From Bin5 sp963662575 (GTDB lineage Bacteria > Chloroflexota > Anaerolineae > Caldilineales > Caldilineaceae): a DNA stretch of 64,000 nucleotides. This document shows positions 35,201-41,990 of the stretch, in pieces (positions within the stretch are counted from its first letter, which is position 1; every line of letters begins with the position of its first letter). The DNA lies in contig OY759723.1 of assembly GCA_963662575.1 (NCBI GenBank), positions 1,612,001-1,676,000 of the forward strand. The letters are read 5' to 3'. The position numbers and the translations under genes were made by a program. Under the pieces are notes generated by a model. The model was given only the letters and a program-made list of their open reading frames with translations, was not told the origin of the DNA and did not search any database.

Positions 35201-36480
35201 ATGCCAAGGCCGTCACCCAGCCGGAAAGCATGAACGCCCGCCTCGGCCCCGGGCTGGCCTACGACGTCATCACCACCCTGCCCCAGGGCACGCGCGCCAA
35301 CATCATCGGCGTCGACCCCCGCGGCGAATGGTACCAGCTCGAACTCAGCAGCATCGAGATCCCCGTCTGGATCTACCAGAGCCTGACCAGTGTCGAAGGT
35401 TCGCTCGCCAACGTCCGCCAGGTCCCCGCCGCGGACCTCGCACAGCTCCCGATTTCCGGCGCCCCGGGCAGCAGACCGGTGGCCGTCATCCAGCCGGAGG
35501 TCATGAACGTGCGCCTCGGCCCCGAACTCGGCTACGAAGTGCTCACCACCCTGCCCCAGGGCACGCAGGTCGAAGTAGTCGGCATCGATCCCAGCGGCGA
35601 ATGGCTCCAGGTCGAACTGGAAGGAATGACCTCCCTTGGCTGGCTCTACCGCGACCTGCTCCAGGTCGACTGCCCGCTGGCCAACGTCAGGCGCATCACT
35701 GAGCGTGAAATCTCACTGGTGCCTGCCGCCCTTACCCAGCCCCACGCGCTCTACGCCTATTCCGGTCCGGGCCTCGCCTACGACAGGGTCGCAGTTCTCC
35801 CCCGAGGGACCTGGGCCGAAATCATCGCTATCGGCGACTGCCCGCCGAATGTCTGGTACCAGATCATAGTCCCAGGTCTCGACGAACCGGTCTGGGTGGT
35901 CCGCGACTTCGTCAAGGTGGCCGTAGGCTCACTCGGCGGCCTGCCCCGGTACGGCGTCACCGACTTCACCCCGCCCACCGCGGACGAACGCCCCATCGCC
36001 GTTACCCAGCCCGACCCACTGAACGTCCGCACTGGTCCGGGCCTGGAGCACGACGTGGTCGCAGAAGTGCCGCAGGGGACGCAGGCACGCATATACGGCA
36101 TCGACTCGAGCGAGAGCTGGCTCCTGGTCGAGTTGGACGGGCACACCTCACTGCTCTGGATCTACCGCCACATGACGCAAGTGGAAGGTTCGCTGGTCGG
36201 AATCAGACACGTAACGACGCGCGAGATTGCGGCGCAGCCGGCCGTGCTCGTCCAGCCGCGGGCGGTCTTCGGCAGGTCGGGACCGGGCACGGAGTACAGG
36301 GCCGTCACGATCCTGCCGAAGGGGACATGGGCCGCCATCACCGGCGTCGACTCGAAGTCCGAATGGGTCCGCATCCAGGTAGCCGGCATGGATGAACCGG
36401 TTTGGGTTTACTGCGACCTGGTCAAGACAATCGGCTCGCTGGCAGGGGTCCCCCTAGTCGTGCCGCAGGATAGCTGGTAG
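32290..36480 (+). CDS. Exported multi-SH3b repeat protein 4 (three beta-modules)
   Basis: 1,396 residues, the largest of the cluster. N-terminal hydrophobic signal (about 6-27). The first domain contains the calcium-loop-like 'DKNDDGKCDYND'. After Thr-Pro-Glu linkers come three copies of an about 110-residue module (near 256, 431 and 656: 'ARIDGLSSTFDEGQQTSFSM', 'DDCEGTGLGG', 'CPAGTYTVSVTL'); the first two are almost identical. Then a long Thr-Pro linker, an acidic patch, and five SH3b repeats (about 974-1390; 'MNARLGPGLAYDVITTLPQG', 'LNVRTGPGLEHDVVAEVPQG'). No fibronectin-like C-terminal domain. Highly similar to protein 5 in the SH3b half. Confidence 0.85.
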   Translation: MQTKQSIITLVGVAILLLFALAVISFVPSAPMIPAEPLASDGEGEPQVGFDTLDDWVPAGEYMHAGLLFHNFPCIDKNDDGKCDYNDKFTTVTYRFDVMHGDADADNCEGQGLGSVRNFSPSFYNNWRTLSPIPLRIDRNCPHRTYTMKCTVTYTEPGSDVAIPVTCNGMDFTVGSVQQPATATPTETPTETPIPTATPTETPTETPVPTATPTETPTETPVPTATPTPTPTDDDGGQNSPQEDPTATPTSTPTPKPPPSARIDGLSSTFDEGQQTSFSMIFEDLDDSDQYGYRADVIKLEDNSAADDCEGTGLGGNSQFTAQLTGAVNGQETVSGVIDAACPAGTYTVSVTLMATSGFGVTATQAFQVLESAPSIVETDTPTPTATPTETPTETPVPTATPTPTPTDDDGGQNTPQEDPTATPTSTSTPKPPPSARIDGLSSTFDEGQQTSFSMIFEDLDDSDQYGYRADVIKLEDNSAADDCEGTGLGGNSQFTAQLTGAVNGQETVSGVIDAACPAGTYTVSVTLMANSGFGVTATQAFQVLESAPSIVETDTPTPTATPADTPTPTATATPTVTPTPTATPADTPTPTATATPTVTPTPTATPADTPTPTATATPTVTPTNTATPTATPTVDDSVQQFPEDPTATPTFTPMPPPSVKIEGLSSAWDHGQQASFNMMFEGIDDSDDYGYRADVTNADNNAADDCEGTGLGGANQYTAELAGAVDGKLTTPGVIDSLCPASTYSLTVTLMGDGGYSYTATQAFQVNALTQSPVDPDTPTPSATHTATHTPQPTATNTNTPAPTATSPPRQQNPPQQKPAATHTNTPVPTATTAPTPTTAPTPTAKVVYVPPQQKADPTSTPIPTATPIPTATPTATLAPTLAPTVTPTDDQTDDLVDSTTSVVADEDTETDADSDEATPAPTAASTLDDAGSAWPGHYAAGRSVWNCQDLSALVDSLATLRQSMTVGDYAKAVTQPESMNARLGPGLAYDVITTLPQGTRANIIGVDPRGEWYQLELSSIEIPVWIYQSLTSVEGSLANVRQVPAADLAQLPISGAPGSRPVAVIQPEVMNVRLGPELGYEVLTTLPQGTQVEVVGIDPSGEWLQVELEGMTSLGWLYRDLLQVDCPLANVRRITEREISLVPAALTQPHALYAYSGPGLAYDRVAVLPRGTWAEIIAIGDCPPNVWYQIIVPGLDEPVWVVRDFVKVAVGSLGGLPRYGVTDFTPPTADERPIAVTQPDPLNVRTGPGLEHDVVAEVPQGTQARIYGIDSSESWLLVELDGHTSLLWIYRHMTQVEGSLVGIRHVTTREIAAQPAVLVQPRAVFGRSGPGTEYRAVTILPKGTWAAITGVDSKSEWVRIQVAGMDEPVWVYCDLVKTIGSLAGVPLVVPQDSW
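32940..33985 (+). repeat. 525-bp in-frame tandem duplication in SH3b gene 4
   Basis: Two adjacent copies with an exact 525-base period (for example 'CGGTCTGTCC' at 33081 and 33606) differ at only a few positions. 525 is divisible by three, so 175 residues are duplicated without a frameshift. Confidence 0.92.
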
Positions 36481-36854
36481 CCTTCATAAGAGCCCACATA
36501 AGAACCTATCACGAGCCCCGCTGTCGGCAGCGACAGCGGGGCCTTCCTTCTCTTTGAATCCCATCCCGCTAGCAAAAGGCCCGCCGCCGGATCACCATAT
36601 TCGGCATGGCAAAGAATGCCTCCGCCAGGTCCGATTTCGCCCGCGTGTTTCCGGGTGCCTCTGCCCAAAAGGGGTATGCGAACAGCAGCAGGAACCCACT
36701 CCAGTAAGATCCCCCGGAAACGGAACATTCCGCGCCACCTGCTCGTCCGATCGGCAGAGGCAGTTCCGATCTTAGACCAGAGCCAGGCTCGGAACGGGAA
36801 CACTTAACCGACACGGACAGACACGCTCGTAGAAGTAAAGTAGAGACAAAGAAA
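36481..36854 (+). promoter_or_regulatory. Intergenic region before SH3b gene 5
   Basis: Terminator of gene 4 followed by the upstream region shared with gene 4 (about 36602-36854). No gene seen. The motif 'CTGCTCGTCCGATCGGCAGA' near 36740 is conserved with gene 4 and includes the palindrome CCGATCGG. Confidence 0.5.
36514..36546 (+). terminator. Hairpin terminator after SH3b gene 4
   Basis: A perfect 12-bp stem GCCCCGCTGTCG / CGACAGCGGGGC with loop GCAG, followed by a pyrimidine-rich tail without a pure T run. Confidence 0.75.
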
Positions 36855-39800
36855 ATGCTAGCAAAACAGTCGGTTACTACGTTGGTTGGGGCGCTCGTTC
36901 TGTTACTATTTGTCCTGACCGTTATCTCCTATGTGCCCGGCGGCCCGACGATCCAAGCCCTTGCCCCCTACATACAGCAGGATCCCCAACCGCACGCCGG
37001 CTTCGAACAGCTTGAAAACTCAGTGGCTGCAGGGGTGGATCTGGATGTCAGCATCTTTTTCGCTAACTTCCCCTGCACCGATGAAAACGACGACGGCACA
37101 TGTAACTCTGACGACACATTTACTACCGTCACCTATCGCTTCGACCTGCTGCAAGGAGGCGTCAACGGCTCCGACGCAGACAACTGTGAAGGGCAAGGGT
37201 TCGGCATTGTTCGCAGTTTCAGCCCTTCGCAGTACAGTCACTGGAGCACTACCGGGACGATTCCTCTTAGCATTAGCAAGGACTGCACGCCCGGTTCCTA
37301 TGTGGTGAAGTGTACGATCACCTATACCGAAGACGGCGCGACCGAGGAGATTGAGCTTGGCTGTAACTGCGGCATCACGATCGATCCCCCGTTGACCCCA
37401 ACGCCCACGCCCACCGAAACGCATACACCGACAGCCACGGCAACACCCACCGAAACGCCGACACCGGCGGCCACGGCAACACCCACGTACACACCAATGC
37501 CCCCGCCCTCCGTCAGAATCGAAGGTCTGATCCCCATCTTTGATCAAGGCCAGACAGTTCCCTTCAACATGATCTTCGACGGCATAGACGACTCGGATGA
37601 TTATCACTACCGGGCCGACGTCACCAATTCAGACAACGAAGACGTCGATTCCTGTGAAGGGACGGGAATTGGCGGAAACGGCCAGTACACTGACGATCTC
37701 GATGGCGAGGGCCGAATCACAGTCCCCGGCGATATCGACGCCAACTGCCCGGCTGGCACATATACACTGACCGTCACCCTCATCGGCGACGGCGGCTTTA
37801 CCTACCCAGTATCCAAGGATTTCCAGGTCATCGGCGTGTCGCTCTCCCCCATCGAAACAGACACGCCGACCGCCACGGCCACCAACACGGCCACAGCGAC
37901 CGCGACTCCCGGGAATCCGCCGAAAAATCAGCCGCCGCCGCAAAATCAACCACCGTCGAAAAGTGACCCGCCGCAACAGCAGCCGACGGTCACGCCTACC
38001 AATACGTCCGAGCCGACCGCGACAGCCACCAATACAAATACGCCCGAACCGACCGCGACACCCACGGATCCGCCGCGGCAAAGCCAACCACCGCCGCAAC
38101 AGCAGCCAACCGCCACGGCCACCAATACAAATACGCCCGAACCGACCGCGACACCCACGAATCCGCCGCGGCGAAGGCAGCCGCCGCCGCAAAACCAGCC
38201 GCCAGTGCAGAAGCCACAGCCGCCTACCGCTACGGCAACCGCCACGGCTACCTCAGCGCCGACACCCACGCCTACGGCAGAAATCTCCTCTGCGCCGCCT
38301 CCAACGCAGGAAGACCCGACGCCGACCGCGACGCATACGCCGACCACTGCCGGCCAGCCAACGCCGACGGCCACCGCCACAGCTACGCCATCAGGTTCCC
38401 TGCTCCCAACCCTTACGCCCACGCCTACGGGAGGGCCCACGATCCCGCCCACGAGCGACCTGCCGGACGATCTTTGGGAAATCATCGTAATCATTGACAT
38501 TGATAATCCGAACGGTCCGGATGCGACTCCCGATGTGGCGGACCCGACTCCGACACCGACGCATGCGTCGACCACTGCCGGCCAGCCAACGCCAACGCCA
38601 ACGCCAACGGCCACCGCCACAGCTACGCCATCAGGTTACCTGCTCCCAACTCTTACGCCCACGCCCACGCCTACGGGAGGGCCCACGATCCCGCCCACGA
38701 GCGACCTGCCGGACGATCTTTGGGAAATCATCGTAATCATTGACATTGATAATCCGAACGGTCCGGATGCGACTCCCGATGTGGCGGACCCGACACCGAC
38801 ACCGACACCGACAAGCGACGAGGACGACACCGACGAGGACGACACTGACGGCGACGACACCGACGGTGATGACACCGACGGTGATGACACCGATGGCGAC
38901 GACACCGATGGCGACGACACCGATGGCGACGACACCGATGGCGACGACACCGACGGCGACGACACCGACGGCGATGACACTGACGGCGACGACTCAGACG
39001 AAGATGACACCGACAGGGACGACACCGACGAAGATGACACCGACAGGGACGACACCGACGACGACACGCCCGATCACTACGCCGGCGACCGTACCGTCTG
39101 GAGCTGCCAGGAACTCAGCGCCCTGGTCAACTGGCTCGCCGCCCTCCGCCAGACAATGACCCCCGGTGACTATCCCCAGGCCGTTACCCAGCCCGAAAGC
39201 ATGAACGCCCGCCTCGGCCCCGGTCTGGCCTACGACGTCATCACCACCCTGCCCCAGGGCACCCGCGCCAACATCATCGGCGTCGACCCACGCGGCGAAT
39301 GGTACCAGATCGAACTCACAGGCCTCGACATCCCCGTCTGGATCTACCAGAGCCTGGCCACCGTCGAAGGTTCGCTCGCCAACGTTCCCCAGGTCTCCGC
39401 CGAAGAACTCGCCAAGCTCCCGATTTCCGGCGCTCCCGGTAGCAGGGCAATCGCGATCATCCAGCCGGAAGTCATGAACGTGCGCATCGGCCCCGGCATC
39501 GATTACGATGTCCTCACCACCCTACCCCAGGGAACGCAGGTCAAAATCGTCGGTATCGACCCCAGCGGCGAATGGCTGCAGGTCGAACTGGATGGACTGA
39601 CCTCCCTCGGTTGGCTCTACCGCGACCTGGTCCAGGTCGACTGCCCGCTGGTCAACGTCCGCCGTATCACCGAGACCGAAATCTCGCAGCACCCTGCCGG
39701 CCTTACCCAGCCCTACGCCCTCTACGCCTATTCCGGCCCCGGCCTCGCCTACGACATCGTAGCCACGATTCCCCGGGGAACCTGGGCCGAAATCATCGCC

Positions 39801-40439
39801 ATCGGCGACTGCCCGCCGAATGTCTGGTACCAGATCATAGTCCCGGGCCATGACGAGCCTGTCTGGGTAATCCGCGACTATGTCAAAGTGGCCGTAGGCT
39901 CTCTCGCCGGCATCCCCCGCTACGGCGTCACCGACTTCGTCCCGCCCGCCGCCGATGACCGGCCTATCGCCGTTACCCAGCCCATCACCATGAACGTGCG
40001 CACCGGCCCGGGCCTGCAGTACGACGTGGTCGCCGAAGTGCCGCAGGGCACGCAGGCACGCATCTACGGCATCGACCCAAGCGGCGACTGGATACTGGTG
40101 GAGCTGGAAGGACACAGCTCACTGGTCTGGATCTACTGCCACATGACGCAGGTGCAAGGTTCCGTGGTCGGCGTCAGACGGGTGACCGCGGCGGAAGTTG
40201 CGGCGCAGCCGGCCGTACTTGTCCAGCCGGGAGCCGTCTTCGCCCGCTCCGGTCCGGGCACACAGTACAGTTCGGCCGCCCTCCTGCCCAAGGGCACATG
40301 GGCCCATATCACAGGCATCGGACCCGATCCCCAATGGCTCCGCATCGAAGTGCCCGGTCTCGACGGACCTGTCTGGATTCACAGCGATTTTGTGAAGCTT
40401 GTCGGCTCGCTCGCAGCGGTCCCCCACGTCACGCCGTAG
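36855..40439 (+). CDS. Exported multi-SH3b repeat protein 5 (Asp-Asp-Thr-Asp-Gly linker)
   Basis: 1,194 residues. Hydrophobic signal at about 6-27. The N-terminal domain has the calcium-loop-like 'DENDDGTCNSDD'. One copy of the beta-module seen in protein 4 (about 215-325). Then Pro/Gln/Thr-rich linkers and a duplicated 82-residue block ('PTIPPTSDLPDDLWEIIV', 'IIDIDNPNGPDATPDVADPT'). A strongly acidic stretch of about fifteen 'DDTDG/DDTDR' pentads (about 652-739) precedes five SH3b repeats (about 770-1190) closely matching those of protein 4. The pentads resemble calcium-binding Asp-rich repeats but lack a strict published spacing that I can confirm. Last gene of the cluster, with a strong terminator. 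Confidence 0.85.
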   Translation: MLAKQSVTTLVGALVLLLFVLTVISYVPGGPTIQALAPYIQQDPQPHAGFEQLENSVAAGVDLDVSIFFANFPCTDENDDGTCNSDDTFTTVTYRFDLLQGGVNGSDADNCEGQGFGIVRSFSPSQYSHWSTTGTIPLSISKDCTPGSYVVKCTITYTEDGATEEIELGCNCGITIDPPLTPTPTPTETHTPTATATPTETPTPAATATPTYTPMPPPSVRIEGLIPIFDQGQTVPFNMIFDGIDDSDDYHYRADVTNSDNEDVDSCEGTGIGGNGQYTDDLDGEGRITVPGDIDANCPAGTYTLTVTLIGDGGFTYPVSKDFQVIGVSLSPIETDTPTATATNTATATATPGNPPKNQPPPQNQPPSKSDPPQQQPTVTPTNTSEPTATATNTNTPEPTATPTDPPRQSQPPPQQQPTATATNTNTPEPTATPTNPPRRRQPPPQNQPPVQKPQPPTATATATATSAPTPTPTAEISSAPPPTQEDPTPTATHTPTTAGQPTPTATATATPSGSLLPTLTPTPTGGPTIPPTSDLPDDLWEIIVIIDIDNPNGPDATPDVADPTPTPTHASTTAGQPTPTPTPTATATATPSGYLLPTLTPTPTPTGGPTIPPTSDLPDDLWEIIVIIDIDNPNGPDATPDVADPTPTPTPTSDEDDTDEDDTDGDDTDGDDTDGDDTDGDDTDGDDTDGDDTDGDDTDGDDTDGDDTDGDDSDEDDTDRDDTDEDDTDRDDTDDDTPDHYAGDRTVWSCQELSALVNWLAALRQTMTPGDYPQAVTQPESMNARLGPGLAYDVITTLPQGTRANIIGVDPRGEWYQIELTGLDIPVWIYQSLATVEGSLANVPQVSAEELAKLPISGAPGSRAIAIIQPEVMNVRIGPGIDYDVLTTLPQGTQVKIVGIDPSGEWLQVELDGLTSLGWLYRDLVQVDCPLVNVRRITETEISQHPAGLTQPYALYAYSGPGLAYDIVATIPRGTWAEIIAIGDCPPNVWYQIIVPGHDEPVWVIRDYVKVAVGSLAGIPRYGVTDFVPPAADDRPIAVTQPITMNVRTGPGLQYDVVAEVPQGTQARIYGIDPSGDWILVELEGHSSLVWIYCHMTQVQGSVVGVRRVTAAEVAAQPAVLVQPGAVFARSGPGTQYSSAALLPKGTWAHITGIGPDPQWLRIEVPGLDGPVWIHSDFVKLVGSLAAVPHVTP
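38388..38795 (+). repeat. 246-bp in-frame duplication in SH3b gene 5
   Basis: The block containing 'TTTGGGAAATCATCG' occurs at 38471 and 38717, a 246-base period (82 codons), with near-identical sequence in both copies. Confidence 0.88.
38817..39066 (+). repeat. 15-bp Asp-rich coding repeat
   Basis: Tandem GACGACACCGACGGC-type units encode Asp-Asp-Thr-Asp-Gly, with Glu or Arg variants at both ends. Confidence 0.88.
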
Positions 40440-40481
40440 ATTAGCCGGAAACTGACGAAGACAGTTTCTAGAGCGCATAGC

Positions 40482-40514
40482 AAAGGCCCCGCTGCCGGCA
40501 GCGGGGCCTTTGCA
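40482..40514 (+). terminator. Hairpin terminator after SH3b gene 5
   Basis: AAAGGCCCCGCTGCC pairs with GGCAGCGGGGCCTTT almost without a loop: a strong, nearly perfect inverted repeat 40 bases past the stop codon. Confidence 0.85.
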
Positions 40515-40597
40515 TATAGCCTGGAACTGAGATCGCAAGATAGCTGGTTGGGGACGCGATCAAGAGTGCCCGGAATATACTTTCCTATCGAGAAGTA

Positions 40598-40879
40598 TCA
40601 AAACAGTGCCTCATCGGAATCGTCCGTAGTTTCAAACCACTCTGCGGGCATCGGCTCCACGATGTCCCCGTGAATCCGAATAATATCGCGGTCGCGACCA
40701 AATGGACTCTGCGGCTTCTCCCGGTACGGCAACAACCTCAAAACCAGTTGTCCATTCTTGGTGATAACGATCTCTTCACCGCTCTCAGCCACTTCATCTA
40801 TTAGCCTCAGACACTTGGCCTTGAACTCGGACGCCTTGATGGTGCGAGGACCTGTCGCTTTAGCGCTATCGGAATGCAT
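40598..40879 (-). CDS. Phd/YefM-family antitoxin-like protein, orphan
   Basis: 93 residues with the Phd/YefM pattern: 'IKASEFKAKCLRLIDEVAES' then 'GEEIVITKNGQLVLRLLP' (about 15-52), followed by an extended acidic C-terminus that would wrap a toxin. A strong ribosome-binding site (AGGAGGAG) precedes the ATG. Unusually there is no toxin gene after it: the next 150 bases leftward hold only the terminator of the convergent SH3b gene. It may be a solitary antitoxin or transcription regulator, or the remnant of a module whose toxin was lost. Confidence 0.82.
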   Translation of the reverse strand: MHSDSAKATGPRTIKASEFKAKCLRLIDEVAESGEEIVITKNGQLVLRLLPYREKPQSPFGRDRDIIRIHGDIVEPMPAEWFETTDDSDEALF

Positions 40880-41197
40880 GATTCACTCCTCCTGTCGTCT
40901 AATGACCACAATATAACATGGTTATGACCATGGTCACGACGGGCCAGTGACCAGCTTGGCGCAGCTTCCTCAAGGAATGCGGGACAGCGACCTCGACCTG
41001 TGGGCTAGCTTATTCATCGTGGACGCAGAAGAGCGGCAACCCTGATATGGTTCTCAGCTGGATTGCCGCTGTTGGCCTTTCCCAGTTCCATAAGACTCTT
41101 CGGGCAGGCATACTCTGCTTTTGTCGGAAAAATCGGAAACAAACGCGTGGAAGAATGTGCAGGCCAAATCCGTATCAGATTGAGAACATGTATCGGG
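40880..41197. other. Gene-free gap with antitoxin promoter
   Basis: Apart from the promoter/operator at 40910-40937 I see no gene. Short frames on both strands (about 41014-41280) overlap the PIN gene antisense and lack family resemblance. Confidence 0.45.
40910..40937 (-). promoter_or_regulatory. Promoter with palindromic operator for orphan antitoxin
   Basis: On the minus strand GTGACC (-35) and TATATT (-10) are spaced by 16 bases. The perfect palindrome TGACCATGGTCA (40925-40936) and an overlapping inverted repeat ATGGT-TATG-ACCAT cover the -35 and spacer. This is the usual geometry for autoregulation by Phd-type antitoxins. Confidence 0.55.
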
Positions 41198-41584
41198 TTA
41201 CCAGAGACGGCGAACGCCGTACTGATCGAAGTCATCTTCATTCGATACAAGCACCAGGTTTTCAGACAGCGATTGCGCAATCAGCATTCTGTCAAAGGGA
41301 TCGCGATGAGGACCTGACAACGACCCCGAAAGTGATGCATGATCTACCGATATCGCTAATTCCTCAAAACCCTGGTCTGCGATTGCGCCGCCAAAGTCAA
41401 GTGCGACAGCCGCTGCCTCCGGGAGCTTGCCAAGCCGATACTTGGTCGTGGTCTCCCATGCTGACGCCGCGCTTATGAGTACACTGTTTTCTTCATCTGC
41501 AATAGCACGACGCGCAGGCAGTGACAAACTTGTGCTTCCGGCAAGCCACCACAGAAACGTGTGCGTGTCGAGCAAGAGTCTCAC
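41198..41584 (-). CDS. vapC: PIN-domain toxin (VapC type)
   Basis: 128-residue PIN ribonuclease. Asp6 in 'MRLLLDTHTFLWW', Glu44 in 'SAWETTTKYRLGKL', Asp98 in 'DPFDRMLIAQSL' and the final acidic 'SNEDDFDQYGV' form the four-acid metal site of the family. This subgroup ('DTHTFLWW', 'DPFDRMLIAQA'-like) is regularly encoded after Phd-type antitoxins, as here, where only three bases separate the genes. RNA target unknown. Confidence 0.92.
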   Translation of the reverse strand: MRLLLDTHTFLWWLAGSTSLSLPARRAIADEENSVLISAASAWETTTKYRLGKLPEAAAVALDFGGAIADQGFEELAISVDHASLSGSLSGPHRDPFDRMLIAQSLSENLVLVSNEDDFDQYGVRRLW

Positions 41585-41587
41585 CGC

Positions 41588-41818
41588 TCACGACTCCCAC
41601 GCTGACAGCTCTTCCTCAGGCAGAGGGTCAAAGAAACTGTCACTGACGGCAATACGGTCCTCCCATGCGCCGAATTGCCGTTTTCCGCGCGGCTGAAAGT
41701 CTACGAGACGCGCCACCGGTTTGCCATTACGGGTTATGACAATTTCTTCACCGGCCTCTACCTGCGTCAGCAGAAGCGGCAATTGGGTCTGTGCTTCTTG
41801 CACATTCACTTCTTGCAT
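41588..41818 (-). CDS. Phd/YefM-family antitoxin of VapC-type toxin
   Basis: About 76 residues from the ATG at 41818 ('MQEVNVQEAQTQLPLLLTQV', then 'EAGEEIVITRNGKPVARLVD'), the standard Phd/YefM DNA-binding domain, plus a C-terminal toxin-neutralising tail ending 'DPLPEEELSAWES'. The frame is open to 41890, but the extra residues cover the promoter and are not family-like. It is the first gene of a two-gene operon with vapC. Confidence 0.9.
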   Translation of the reverse strand: MQEVNVQEAQTQLPLLLTQVEAGEEIVITRNGKPVARLVDFQPRGKRQFGAWEDRIAVSDSFFDPLPEEELSAWES

Positions 41819-41874
41819 AGTAGGCCCACCAGAATATGTGTCCAGATAGAGATTCTGTAATGCAGTGCTTGATG

Positions 41875-41903
41875 AGTATATGGAATACAAACTCCCGTGT
41901 CAA
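41875..41903 (-). promoter_or_regulatory. Near-consensus sigma-70 promoter of the toxin-antitoxin operon
   Basis: On the minus strand TTGACA (41898-41903) and TATACT (41875-41880) are separated by 17 bases, about 55 bases before the antitoxin ATG. Two CCTAGG hexamers (41906-41911 and 41918-41923), spaced 12 bases start to start, sit directly upstream of the -35 and are candidate operator sites. Confidence 0.75.
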
Positions 41904-41990
41904 TACCTAGGCCCCGACCTAGGGCGACCGCACTGAGACGCTTCGAATACAGGGCTTCAGCGTCACCTGTGCCAGCGCCAATACCACCCC

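Noticed and set aside
22200..40439. Idea that the SH3b proteins are endolysins or peptidoglycan hydrolases
   Set aside because: No amidase, NlpC/P60, lysozyme or peptidase catalytic motif is visible in any of the five proteins.
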